Shown here piece after piece: positions 1 to 9,092 of a stretch of DNA of 64,000 nt. Position numbers and translations under genes: made by a program. Source of the stretch: Aliikangiella sp965214955. GTDB lineage: Bacteria > Pseudomonadota > Gammaproteobacteria > Enterobacterales > Kangiellaceae. The notes under the pieces were generated by a model. The model did not search any database and was not told the DNA's origin. It worked only from the letters and a program-made list of their open reading frames with translations. The stretch's first letter is position 1. Each line of letters opens with the position of its first letter. The DNA lies in assembly GCA_965214955.1 (NCBI GenBank), contig CBDCCU010000001.1, positions 248,001 through 312,000 on the forward strand, written 5' to 3'.

Positions 1-142
1 AAAATGAGAGGAATAAAGCTTAGCATTGATAAACGCGCGTAGATTGAAAGCTGCATTTTTTTTCCTTTTAACAATAAAGATCAATAGATTATAAGTTTAG
101 TATAATCAACTTTTAATACATTACTATATTGTAGAAAGAATT

Positions 143-410
143 ATATACCCGTTCTCCTTCAAGATGCATGTTTCAGCAAGTCAGTAAGCCATCCTATTTG
201 AGGCATTAATGCGCAGGATTAGTCACTCTCATTCAAGCATTGATAACGAAGAAGAGGTTGGCTTACTGCCTTGCCCTTCGGGTGCTCAGCCAAAAAGCTT
301 GCTCTGCGTTACAGCTTTTGAAAAGGGCTTGCCATTTCCTGCAAGCTATGCCTTGTTCAAACTTTTTGGCTGAACACTGAAACATGCATCTTGAAGGAGA
401 GCGGGTATAT
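143..410 (+). repeat. MITE-like dispersed repeat, full copy 1
   Basis: Full copy of a repeat of about 266 bp that recurs at 19501, 30924 and 38553. Its ends are inverted repeats of 32 bp: the left begins TATACCCGTTCTCCTTCAAG and the right ends with the complement, one base changed. Inside lie nested palindromes: CAGTAAGCCATCC near 182 pairs with GGTTGGCTTACTG near 255, and CAGCCAAAAAGCTTG near 288 pairs with the CAAACTTTTTGGCTG segment near 360. No ORF with transposase features is present. With flanking AT-rich sequence it fills the first 453 bases, where I see no gene. Confidence 0.9.
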
Positions 411-453
411 TTATTACCAATGGTTATACTTGCTTCTCCTTTAAGAGCATAAT

Positions 454-915
454 TTATTGTCTACTCTTAAACTGGGTAATTTGAATTTTAAGCTCATCAT
501 CAGCAAGCTGTTTTTGGTAGTCACTATCTAAGCTTGTGGGATAGCCTAGCGCATCATTATAGTTAACCTCTAAGCGGAAATAGTTTTTTTCTTTGGCTTT
601 GTTAATAAAATCAAACCATTGATCAATGGTCTTTAGATCTTTAGCTAACGCTTTAGGCACTGGGTTGTTAGTGTCGATAAAAAATGCACTATCAATTTGA
701 TTGTTTTTTACAACAACCTTCATCGGGCGGAGAAAATCTGCCAAACAATAGCAATGATATTGAATTTGATATTGATAGTTTTTTAATTGTTGTTTTTGCC
801 AAGTTTTTTGTGGCTCAGAGTGTGAATTAAGCTGAACTGGCTCTGAGGCTTTTTGTGAACAGCCAAAAACAAAAAGCACACTCAAAAGTCGTATTAAATT
901 AAAAATTATTTTCAA
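454..915 (-). CDS. DUF6174-type lipoprotein
   Basis: A 153-residue predicted lipoprotein. The N-terminal hydrophobic stretch ends in the lipobox-like VFGC, with Cys19 as the likely lipidated residue. The mature part has the pattern I associate with DUF6174: a YQYQIQYHCYC segment, a VVVKNNQID strand, a TIDQWFDFI helix and a closing LGYPTSLDSD motif. The family's function is unknown, so none is assigned. It lies just upstream, on the same strand, of repeat copy 1 and downstream of the metalloprotease gene, separated by about 40 bases. The family match is from memory of the motif pattern, not a search. Confidence 0.75.
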   Translation of the reverse strand: MKIIFNLIRLLSVLFVFGCSQKASEPVQLNSHSEPQKTWQKQQLKNYQYQIQYHCYCLADFLRPMKVVVKNNQIDSAFFIDTNNPVPKALAKDLKTIDQWFDFINKAKEKNYFRLEVNYNDALGYPTSLDSDYQKQLADDELKIQITQFKSRQ

Positions 916-955
916 GGTGCTTTCCTTTTTGAATTTATTATCGTTTTTGAATTGA

Positions 956-2962
956 CTATCGTTTAAAGCAACGGCTAATTCGGCAGAGTGAAATTAACAG
1001 TAAGAATAAATAGGTGGTGCTTCCGCCGCCACTGCTTCCGCTGTCATCATCATTTCCGTCATCGCCACTACCGCCGTCGCCGTTTCCTCCACCGCCGTTT
1101 CCGCCACCTCCATTACCGCCATCACTTCCTGTGTCTACGGCTTCTACAGTGATGGTAGCGGTATTACTGGCAGAGGCATCACCCGAATCGTTAAAGGCAA
1201 TGACTCTATAGCTATAAGAAACATCGGCTTCGGTTGTTGTGTCTGTATATTCTACGGTGTTGGCATCTAAAGTGACTAGGTTGTTAAAGCTTCCACTGTC
1301 TTCTTGTCTTTCAACCCGAAAGCCAGTTTCATCATTGCTATTGTCAGACCAAGTAATTCTTACATCCGTTGAATCATCTGCTTGAGCAAGAGTGACATCA
1401 CTGGCTGCACTAGGAGGTGGAATAACCGCTTGTAAAATAGTAATGGTTGAAACAACTTGATCATTGTCAGTAACAATATCAAGTACATCGTTGGCATTTT
1501 CAACTGATACATTATGAGTAATGTTAACTTCACCTTCTTCAGAGCCTAATAAATCAACCAATAAGCTACTCGCATTTTGTGGTGAATCAACCGAGCATGA
1601 ATAACTTTGATTGTCACTAGCAACACTACAACTTTGACCATCTAAGGTGGCACTATTAATCATTGCCGATCCCGAGGTTAGGCTCCCCTGAACACTTAGC
1701 TCAGAAATAGCCTGATAAGTTTCATTGGTAGAAACTAAATATTCTAAGTTAAAATTTTCTTCTGCGGCTATTTCATCAATATTTTCAGCGTCGGCTTCTA
1801 GTCTTGCATCAACAGGAAAATTAAAGCATGCAGCAGGGTTATTAATGGCTGCAATAGCACTTTGCATTTCATCAACAGAGCAACTAGAGAAACTTTCAAC
1901 ATTGCGAGAAACCGAAGCCGCCATAATAAATCCGCTACTTGCACAGGTGTTGTCACCATCGCCATCGTGACCTGCGCTAAAGTTATGTCCAAGCTCATGG
2001 GCGATAACTAAGGCGGTTGTTGCTAAGCTGCCGTTAACAATTTGCGAAGTGCCTACACCAGCAGAGTTGCAAAGTACATCAATATAGGCAACACCTACGG
2101 TTGAACCATCAAAATCCCGTCCAGTGACTACATGAACTAATGATTGAGAGCTTTCAAGAAAGTCGAGTGTACCATTGCGTCTTTTGTCGAGAATATCAGC
2201 AACATAATCATTTGAGTTGGTGCTGGATATAAAAAGTTCATCGGTAGGAAATTCTGTTGAAAGCGTCTGAAAGTTAATGCCAAAACTATTGAGGTAATAG
2301 CCTTCAACCATGTTGATTAATGAAACACCCTGATCAACAAAATCACTGCCAATGTTATCTTGATATTGTTTATCAAAAATTAACTCTAACTCGGCTAAAA
2401 GACAGACATCATCAATGGTGCTGTCGCATAAGTCAGCAAAAGGAACTGCCGCTTGTGCTAGTTTTAAGGCGGAGTGATTGGTGATGTTTGAGTTAATATT
2501 AGTTTGTTGCGGTTTAATATATTTTTCTAGTGCCGATTTACTGTGCTTATGAGCCGTGCCGCAAGTGGCTTCTTCTGAAGCATTGATATGCTTGGCTGTA
2601 AGGTGTGCTGTATTTGTATGGTCAGTTTTAGCCGGTGAGCTAATATTGAGTAATTCACCAGCAATTGATGCTAGCCCATGAACTTGATTATTAATAACCG
2701 AAAAGCGAACCCAATTATTAGGGTTGTTTTGCAAATAACCAATATAATGCTTTCCTTTTAGTGTGTGACCTTTAGCCGTTATATTTTTGATTAGCTTGGT
2801 GTTTTCTTTTAATTCTAATTTATAGTTGTGACCAAAAACTTCAATGCTTTGTAATGACTTGCTAAGCTCTGTTGCCGTAGTAGAAAAACTGGCTAATAAA
2901 GAAAATAAACAAGCCAGTAAAAGCTTTGCACGACGGGTAATACGGTTGTTAATAGAATACAT
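956..2962 (-). CDS. Secreted zinc metalloprotease, reprolysin-like, with FnIII domain and GlyGly-CTERM tail
   Basis: A 668-residue exported protease. A signal peptide covers about residues 1-30. The catalytic zinc site is HELGHNFSAGHD (His322, Glu323, His326, His332), the HExxHxxGxxH form of metzincins such as adamalysin/reprolysin M12B, followed by a Met-turn-like GFIMAAS. A fibronectin type III-like domain follows at about residues 510-600 (DVTLAQADDSTDVRITWSD onward). The C-terminus has a Gly/Asp-rich linker, GGGS, a hydrophobic helix and basic residues, which is the layout of GlyGly-CTERM sorting signals processed by rhombosortase. This predicts cell-surface display or release through type II secretion. 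Substrate is unknown. Confidence 0.85.
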   Translation of the reverse strand: MYSINNRITRRAKLLLACLFSLLASFSTTATELSKSLQSIEVFGHNYKLELKENTKLIKNITAKGHTLKGKHYIGYLQNNPNNWVRFSVINNQVHGLASIAGELLNISSPAKTDHTNTAHLTAKHINASEEATCGTAHKHSKSALEKYIKPQQTNINSNITNHSALKLAQAAVPFADLCDSTIDDVCLLAELELIFDKQYQDNIGSDFVDQGVSLINMVEGYYLNSFGINFQTLSTEFPTDELFISSTNSNDYVADILDKRRNGTLDFLESSQSLVHVVTGRDFDGSTVGVAYIDVLCNSAGVGTSQIVNGSLATTALVIAHELGHNFSAGHDGDGDNTCASSGFIMAASVSRNVESFSSCSVDEMQSAIAAINNPAACFNFPVDARLEADAENIDEIAAEENFNLEYLVSTNETYQAISELSVQGSLTSGSAMINSATLDGQSCSVASDNQSYSCSVDSPQNASSLLVDLLGSEEGEVNITHNVSVENANDVLDIVTDNDQVVSTITILQAVIPPPSAASDVTLAQADDSTDVRITWSDNSNDETGFRVERQEDSGSFNNLVTLDANTVEYTDTTTEADVSYSYRVIAFNDSGDASASNTATITVEAVDTGSDGGNGGGGNGGGGNGDGGSGDDGNDDDSGSSGGGSTTYLFLLLISLCRISRCFKR

Positions 2963-3142
2963 AAATGCACCTAAATTCTATTGCAGGTAAAACTACCTTA
3001 TCACAATATTTTTATTATTCAGGCTTAATGTCACACTTTTTTAAATGTATTGCATTAGTGATATAACCTAAGCTTATATGCAGCTCTAAAGGCTTTATTT
3101 TATTGAACGCTATAAAACAATAGTAGATATAAAATATAATAT

Positions 3143-3769
3143 TTATTGAGGGTAGCGTAATTTTAATTGTTGATAAACTTGTTCGGCAAAGTCGGGTGTT
3201 GATTTGTCTAATTGTTCAACAACTTCAACTAGGTGCTCGTTGTCTTCTTTGCCATGCCAGTTTTTATGATAGGTGCCATCTTTGTAGCCATGATCTTGCC
3301 TAAAGAAATTAAGAACATTTTTGCCAACATAGCTGCTAAATAGTTCATCAAAAGACATTTCAATTTGTTGCATACAGCCAGCAAAAATTTGCGCATTAAA
3401 GGATTGGGTTTGTAGTGTATTGAGTGCTAAATCTTCTAAAGTATTGCGAAATTCATTGTTGGTTCTAACGTCGCTAAATTCATACTCAAGCACTTCGGCA
3501 ATTCTTTCTATATTATCGCTGTCGCTGAGGCGGCTGCTGAGCCCAAAGTGAAAAATATCAACTAATTCTAATTTAACCTGAGCCATATCGGGTGACTGAT
3601 GTTTCCACCATTTCCAGCCATAATGATCAAGCATTTCTCCGCACTCAATCCAAATGGCACGATACCATTCAAATCCTTGCTTGAGCCATTCGGGGTGAAC
3701 TTTTTTATTCATATTGTCTTGAAGCTGCAACATGGTAATTAACTGTTGTTTTATATTAGGTTGTGTCAT
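3143..3769 (-). CDS. dUTP diphosphatase, dimeric all-alpha (MazG-like) type
   Basis: A 208-residue cytosolic protein predicted to hydrolyse dUTP to dUMP and pyrophosphate, keeping uracil out of DNA. It shows the Mg-binding helices of the dimeric dUTPase family: an EWYRAIWIECGEMLDHYGWKWWK segment at about residues 33-55, then ELVDIFHF at about 69-76, supplying the ExxE/ExxD carboxylates. A late GYKDGTYHKNW segment also fits that family. This is not the trimeric Dut type. It is a stand-alone gene with its own spacer on both sides. Length fits the family. Confidence 0.8.
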   Translation of the reverse strand: MTQPNIKQQLITMLQLQDNMNKKVHPEWLKQGFEWYRAIWIECGEMLDHYGWKWWKHQSPDMAQVKLELVDIFHFGLSSRLSDSDNIERIAEVLEYEFSDVRTNNEFRNTLEDLALNTLQTQSFNAQIFAGCMQQIEMSFDELFSSYVGKNVLNFFRQDHGYKDGTYHKNWHGKEDNEHLVEVVEQLDKSTPDFAEQVYQQLKLRYPQ

Positions 3770-3843
3770 TGATTGGCTCGGCTTGGTTGATCTTATGTAA
3801 CTAGAGTTTTTGTCATTGAATTATAGCTTATGGCATAAAAATA

Positions 3844-4638
3844 TTAAAAACCTTGTTGCTTTTTTATCATATCGTAAGCAGATTGAATTTCTTGTGATTT
3901 TTCGGTTGCCACCTTAACCATTTCTTCTGGCATTCCTTTTGATACGAGTTTATCAGGATGATGTTGTGACATTAGTTTACGATAGGCACGTTTAATTTCT
4001 TGTTTGCTTGCATTTTTTGTAATACCTAGCACTTTGTAGGCTTGTTCTATAGAAGGGCCTGTTGTGCCAGTATATTGTCCTCGGCTATTGCGGTGGAAAG
4101 ACTGTTGAGCAATAACCATTTCTACCAATTGAGTAATGCGAGCTGGTGGAATATGAAACGCTTGACCAATTTGGTACAAAATTTTCATTTCAGGATCAGA
4201 AACACTGCCGTCGGCAGTTGCGGCAACAATTTGGATCTCTAAAAACATTTGTATTAATGATGGGCTACGGGAGCAATTAAATTTGAGATCTTCTAAGCAT
4301 TGTTCAAAGTTAAAATTGGCAGATTTACCTCGATTAAAAGCACTAATGGCTTGTTGGCGTTTTTCTCCTATAATGCCAAGGTTTTGCATAATTTGTTCGG
4401 CTGCGGCAATTTCATTTGGGGTGACAACACCATCGGCTTTGGCTAAATGTCCCATCATGGCAAAGCTTGATTCAAAGAACACAGCTTGTGCTTGAGCTTG
4501 GTTTTGGTTGCCAAATACCGAGCCAAAGTTTTGGCGAACACTTTTATCGAACGAATGTCCGATCCATAGTCCAATTAATAGCCCTGGCAGGTTACCAATA
4601 ATTAACCCTAATAGGCCGCAGATAATTTTTCCGTTCAT
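3844..4638 (-). CDS. djlA: Co-chaperone DjlA (membrane-anchored J-domain protein)
   Basis: A 264-residue inner-membrane co-chaperone that stimulates DnaK ATPase. A single Gly-rich transmembrane segment (about residues 5-28) anchors it, a TerB-like helical domain follows at about 55-180, and a C-terminal J domain at about 198-264 carries the invariant HPD (QHHPDKLVSKG). Order and length match DjlA. It ends the minus-strand group amgK-murU-djlA, with only one base between murU and djlA, and the group is divergent from lptD, an arrangement common in gammaproteobacteria. Confidence 0.93.
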   Translation of the reverse strand: MNGKIICGLLGLIIGNLPGLLIGLWIGHSFDKSVRQNFGSVFGNQNQAQAQAVFFESSFAMMGHLAKADGVVTPNEIAAAEQIMQNLGIIGEKRQQAISAFNRGKSANFNFEQCLEDLKFNCSRSPSLIQMFLEIQIVAATADGSVSDPEMKILYQIGQAFHIPPARITQLVEMVIAQQSFHRNSRGQYTGTTGPSIEQAYKVLGITKNASKQEIKRAYRKLMSQHHPDKLVSKGMPEEMVKVATEKSQEIQSAYDMIKKQQGF

Positions 4639-4639
4639 A

Positions 4640-5356
4640 CTAATTACTCTTTTTAGCCATTTGTTGGCGCAAACTCTTTAAGCGTTGTGGGGTGCCTATA
4701 TCTTGCCAAATTCCGTTAAATTGATGCCCGCTAACCTGTTTTTTATCGGCAGCTTGTTTTAGTAGTGGCGCTAAACCAATGACTTCATCTTTTGGCATAT
4801 TCTCTAATAATTGTGGTGAGAGTACAGATATTCCCGCATAAGTTAGTTTTTTGGGTGATGAGTTATTCACTAAGCCATTGTTAAGTCCAAAATCACCATT
4901 AGGGTTATGCGCTGGATTTGCTACTAGCACTAAGTGCGCAAGAGTATCTCCTGCTATAAGAGAGGGAATATTGGCTTTTTTAATTAGCTGATTAAAATTA
5001 ATATTACACCAAGTATCACCATTAACAATAATAAAAGGGCTGTTGCCTAAAATAGGGAGCGCTTTAATGATCCCTCCTGCGGTTTCTAGTGGAAGCTTCT
5101 CTCTGGACCAAGCAATTTTAACACCTAACTGACTGCCTGTTTGGAAATAAGCTTCAATTTGCTCACCAAGATAACTGTGATTTATCACCAGATCTTTAAT
5201 GCCCGAGCGTTGTAGGTTTTCAATGGTGTATTCTAATAAAGGTTTATCATTAAGCTTAAGTAATGGTTTAGGTATGCTGGCAGTAAGAGGCATCATGCGT
5301 TTACCACGACCAGCCGCTAAGATCATGGCTTTAATTGGAGACGGTTGAGTATTCAT
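4640..5356 (-). CDS. murU: N-acetylmuramate alpha-1-phosphate uridylyltransferase MurU
   Basis: A 238-residue sugar-nucleotide transferase predicted to make UDP-MurNAc from MurNAc-1-phosphate, the last step of the MurNAc recycling shortcut that bypasses de novo synthesis (known in Pseudomonas). The N-terminus holds the nucleotidyltransferase signature AAGRGKRMMPLT, then PKPLLKLNDKPLL; NGDTW gives the metal-binding Asp. It lies about 45 bases downstream of amgK, whose product is its substrate, which strongly supports MurU over the similar glucose-1-phosphate enzymes. Confidence 0.92.
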   Translation of the reverse strand: MNTQPSPIKAMILAAGRGKRMMPLTASIPKPLLKLNDKPLLEYTIENLQRSGIKDLVINHSYLGEQIEAYFQTGSQLGVKIAWSREKLPLETAGGIIKALPILGNSPFIIVNGDTWCNINFNQLIKKANIPSLIAGDTLAHLVLVANPAHNPNGDFGLNNGLVNNSSPKKLTYAGISVLSPQLLENMPKDEVIGLAPLLKQAADKKQVSGHQFNGIWQDIGTPQRLKSLRQQMAKKSN

Positions 5357-5401
5357 TAAAAGGTTTATTTTCTTCTAAACGGCGGTTATAAGAGTGACAA
5401 C

Positions 5402-6466
5402 TTAGTTAGCATTAAGTTTTGGCGCGATATGATCATTAAGTAGCTCGTAAAAAGGAGTGAGCTCATCATAACGACTAACTGCATCAATTAAATAATTAAA
5501 AGTATTTTGTAAATAGTTAAGGTATTCTGGTTTTTTATCGCGATAGTTTAAACGACAAAATATACCTAAAACTTTAATGTGGCGCTGAATTCCCATCCAT
5601 TCGAATAGTTTAAAAAAGTGCTCAAAAGAACACATTAACAAGTTTTTATCTATCGCTTGCTGCCAATACTCGCGGCACCAGTCTTCTACTTGTTTTTTTG
5701 GCCAAACTAGATAGCAGTCTTTTAGTAGAGAGACTAAATCGTAGGTAATTGGGCCTAGTATGGCATCCTGAAAATCAATAACGGCAGGGTTGTTATGTTT
5801 AACAATCATTAAATTACGTGAGTGGTAATCTCTGTGAACGATGGTTTGAGGTTGTTCAAGTGCGCTTAAGGTAATAAGTTCAAATGTTTGCTCTATGGTT
5901 TGTTGGTGCTCTGCATCTAACGCTAAATTTAAGTGGCGATCAATAAACCAATCCCTAAATAAGCTCATTTCAAATTGTAGAAATTGAGCGTCGTAATTAG
6001 GTAAAAATTGATAATCTTCGGTTGGTATTTGTTGAATTTTTAATAATGCTTTTATAGCATCTTTATAGTGCTGATTGGCTGAGTTTGGAGACTGCTTTAG
6101 CTGGCTAAAATAAAGAGAGCTACCTAAGTCCTCAATGAGAAAAAAGCCTTTTTCGATGTGACTAAAAAACTGCTGTGGCACTCGAACTTGGTTTTTATTA
6201 AGTAGTTCGCTAACCTTGATAAAGCCTAAATTATTAACCCATTCTGCGGGTGAATTAACAGCTAAAAGACTGTTATGCTGATTACCATTGCCGTCAGTAA
6301 ATGGTTGGGTTAAATTAAGCCGATAATAATGGCGAAAACTAGCATCCCCTGACATTCTTTGAGCTGAAAAGGCAATTTTACCGAGCTTTTCAGTTACCCA
6401 ACTCATTAGGGCATTTCCATTGTTTTGAGTGACTTTTATTCCATTAGGCTGGTTGGGTTTTTTCAT
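5402..6466 (-). CDS. amgK: Anomeric N-acetylmuramate/N-acetylglucosamine kinase AmgK
   Basis: A 354-residue kinase of the aminoglycoside phosphotransferase fold, predicted to phosphorylate MurNAc at the anomeric carbon for MurU. The catalytic loop VHRDYHSRNLM and the metal-binding VIDFQDAILGP are clear in the centre of the chain. The genes amgK and murU are adjacent and co-directional, divergent from lptD; this is the arrangement seen in pseudomonads and many marine gammaproteobacteria. The start ATG at 6466 gives a normal N-terminus. No regulatory motif stands out in the 189-bp divergent spacer. Confidence 0.92.
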   Translation of the reverse strand: MKKPNQPNGIKVTQNNGNALMSWVTEKLGKIAFSAQRMSGDASFRHYYRLNLTQPFTDGNGNQHNSLLAVNSPAEWVNNLGFIKVSELLNKNQVRVPQQFFSHIEKGFFLIEDLGSSLYFSQLKQSPNSANQHYKDAIKALLKIQQIPTEDYQFLPNYDAQFLQFEMSLFRDWFIDRHLNLALDAEHQQTIEQTFELITLSALEQPQTIVHRDYHSRNLMIVKHNNPAVIDFQDAILGPITYDLVSLLKDCYLVWPKKQVEDWCREYWQQAIDKNLLMCSFEHFFKLFEWMGIQRHIKVLGIFCRLNYRDKKPEYLNYLQNTFNYLIDAVSRYDELTPFYELLNDHIAPKLNAN

Positions 6467-6655
6467 TGGATAATCGTTTTTTATAAAAAGTTAGGGCTGT
6501 TTATGATCAATAATGCCTTGCTTGCATAATAAGTACAAGAATTACCGTCTCTGTTGTTCCCGCTAGCGCTAATTTCCAGTATTATGCGTGTGCTATTTTG
6601 TATGTGCCGAGATTAAGAGCGTTTGTATACGCTGAAATTAAGCACGTTTATTTGA

Positions 6656-8980
6656 TTGTTGAGTCTTGTGAATAATTCTTTTTATCTTAAAAGTAGGGTT
6701 GGTTGGATTGCGCTGGGAATTGTGTCTCTGCCTGCGTTGGCGGATAAAAAAGAGCACAATCAGCCAGATACCTCCTTTCAGTTAAGCTGCTCACAACCAA
6801 TAAACAGAAGTTTTAATTTTGAAAATAAAGCCATTCCAAAAGGTAAGCATATTATTGGCTTTGATTTTTCAGAAAATATTAGCGAGCAAAAAACACACCT
6901 TTCGGGTAATGTTATTTTTAAAAATTGGCAATCAACCATTAAAGCAGATGATTTGATCATCGATCAGCTTACCAAGCAATTAGATGCTACAGGCAATGTA
7001 AGCATTGAGTCTGAATCTTCGTTATTTGAGGTAGATTCACTTTCTCAAGATGGAGAGTCTCAGCAAATACTATTACAAAACGGTGCGTTTTCGTTATTTG
7101 AAAGCGGTGCTCAAGGTTCGGCTGAGCAAATTGAAGTTAATGTGGGAGAGCCAACGACTTTAACTAATTTAACTTATAGTAGCTGTCCTAAAGGCGAAGA
7201 AGATTGGCAGCTAAGTATGACTGATCTTGAGCTTAATCATCAGTCAGGGCGTGGTGAAGCTTACAACACCGTTTTTAGAGTGGCTGATATCCCAGTTTTT
7301 TACTTACCTTACCTATCATTTCCTATAGATAACAGACGCCAAACTGGGCTTTTATATCCAGAGATAACCAATGACGATAAAAACGGACTAGACTACACTC
7401 AGCCAATTTATTGGAACATTGCGCCTTGGACTGACTTAACTTTTTATCCGCGCTGGATTGAAAAAAGGGGAACTCAACTTGGAGCTGAGTTTCGCTGGTT
7501 AGCGACAAAAAGTTTAACTCAATGGCAATTTGAGTATTTGGATAATGATAAAGTAGTTGAAGAGCAAGTGGCTTTAACAGGCGATGCCTCAATTATTGAA
7601 GCGGCACCTAAGCGATGGCATTCTGTTTTTACTCATGAGGCTAAATTTAGTCAAAACTGGCAATTATCAATTAATGCTAATCGGGTGAGTGATAGCGAAT
7701 ATTTACGCGATTTTAGCTCGGGGCTAGAGGCATCAACACAAACTTATTTAGAAAGCGTGGCACATTTAAGCTATGCCGATCCAATTTGGAATATTGATCT
7801 TTTTGCCGAAAGTGATCAAAGTTTAATTGGGCAAGGTATTTACCGACTAATGCCAAGTTTAAGAATAAATGGCGACAAAGATACGGGCAGTTTTCGTTGG
7901 CAGGTTAATGGTGAATGGACTGAATTTGACCACCCCGACGCTACTGCCGTTATTGGCTCACGGCGTCATATTGCACCGAGTGTAAGCTATCAAATTGAAA
8001 ATTCTTGGGGCAATATAACACCCAAGCTAAGCTATTGGTCTACCGAATACGAGCTTGAAAACCCAATACAAAATACCAACGAAAAATTTTCTCGTAATCT
8101 TGCGGTATTTAGCCTTGATGCAGGTATGACATTTGAAAAAGCGCTTAGCTGGAATAACCAGCAATATGTGCATTTATTAAGCCCAAGGTTGTTTTATGCT
8201 CACATTCCTTATGAGCAACAAAATAATATTCAACTGTTTGATACTCAGCTACCATTATTGAGTTTTCGGCAGCTCTGGCAAGAGAACCGATTTAGTGGCA
8301 TTGATAGAGTGGGCGACACAAACCATCTTAGTATTGCGATTGAAAACCAGTTTATAAACAATAAAACAGCCAAATCTTCTTTGCGCTTTGATTTAGGGCG
8401 TAAAGTGTATTTTGATGACAGGCAAATTGGATTAAATGCTGAACAATTAGAAACTAATGGTTCTAGTGCATGGATTGCTGGGCTTGATTGGCAAGTTTCT
8501 GATAGCCTGAGCGTGAAGAACTTTGTAGAATGGCAGTCGAGTAATTCAACAACTAATCAAGCTTACACCACAATAAAATTTGAACCTCAAGCCAATCATA
8601 TTGTCAATTTAACTCATCGTTACCGTGATCAAGGGGTTAATCAAGTTCAAGAGAGTGATTTTTCCTTTGCCTGGCCTATTAATGCAGAGTGGCGTTTAGT
8701 TGGAAGATGGTATAATGACGATTCGCGAAAGCAAATTATAGAGTCGTTGGCGGGTATTGAATATGAGTCTTGTTGTTGGGCAATGCGAATAGTGGCGCAA
8801 AAGTATTTGAATACCCAGCTCGACAGTAATGGTTTTCCCATTACAAATATCAGCGATGAATATACCAGTGGCATTCACGTTCAGTTCGTTTTTAAAGGGT
8901 TGGGCAGCGCGGGTAAAAGCGGGTTGGGAAATGTATTGGAAAGCGGTATTAATGGTTACCGCGACTCGCTAGAAAATTGA
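6656..8980 (+). CDS. lptD: LPS-assembly protein LptD
   Basis: A 774-residue outer-membrane beta-barrel that, with LptE, inserts LPS into the outer leaflet. After a signal peptide (cleavage probably near ALA-DKK) comes an OstA/LptA-like beta-jellyroll at about residues 55-200, then the barrel. Cysteines at 45, 177 and the adjacent pair 706-707 match the four cysteines that form the interdomain disulfides in E. coli LptD. The given start is TTG at 6656; a GTG at 6668 is an alternative, and neither has a strong ribosome-binding site. It is followed by surA as usual. Confidence 0.95.
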   Translation: MLSLVNNSFYLKSRVGWIALGIVSLPALADKKEHNQPDTSFQLSCSQPINRSFNFENKAIPKGKHIIGFDFSENISEQKTHLSGNVIFKNWQSTIKADDLIIDQLTKQLDATGNVSIESESSLFEVDSLSQDGESQQILLQNGAFSLFESGAQGSAEQIEVNVGEPTTLTNLTYSSCPKGEEDWQLSMTDLELNHQSGRGEAYNTVFRVADIPVFYLPYLSFPIDNRRQTGLLYPEITNDDKNGLDYTQPIYWNIAPWTDLTFYPRWIEKRGTQLGAEFRWLATKSLTQWQFEYLDNDKVVEEQVALTGDASIIEAAPKRWHSVFTHEAKFSQNWQLSINANRVSDSEYLRDFSSGLEASTQTYLESVAHLSYADPIWNIDLFAESDQSLIGQGIYRLMPSLRINGDKDTGSFRWQVNGEWTEFDHPDATAVIGSRRHIAPSVSYQIENSWGNITPKLSYWSTEYELENPIQNTNEKFSRNLAVFSLDAGMTFEKALSWNNQQYVHLLSPRLFYAHIPYEQQNNIQLFDTQLPLLSFRQLWQENRFSGIDRVGDTNHLSIAIENQFINNKTAKSSLRFDLGRKVYFDDRQIGLNAEQLETNGSSAWIAGLDWQVSDSLSVKNFVEWQSSNSTTNQAYTTIKFEPQANHIVNLTHRYRDQGVNQVQESDFSFAWPINAEWRLVGRWYNDDSRKQIIESLAGIEYESCCWAMRIVAQKYLNTQLDSNGFPITNISDEYTSGIHVQFVFKGLGSAGKSGLGNVLESGINGYRDSLEN

Positions 8981-8982
8981 GT

Positions 8983-9014
8983 TGAAACAAGCAGCTTGAA
9001 GTAGAGCGGATATC
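8983..9014 (+). repeat. Solo terminal inverted repeat of the MITE-like element
   Basis: Three bases after the lptD stop lies a 32-base stretch containing GCTTGAAGTAGAGCGGATAT, a diverged copy of the right end of the 266-bp element (TGAAACATGCATCTTGAAGG then AGAACGGGTATA). No internal part of the element is left here. It is probably a relic of a deletion or an isolated end. Confidence 0.65.
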
Positions 9015-9092
9015 ATATTTGGATATGTTGATTATTGGTAATTGGAATTATCAGTAATTAGAATTAATTATAGTATTGGAATTAATTGAAAA

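Noticed and set aside
1014..1211. Proline-rich plus-strand ORF opposite the protease
   Set aside because: It is the complement of the Gly-rich tail of the metalloprotease; low complexity, no start signals.
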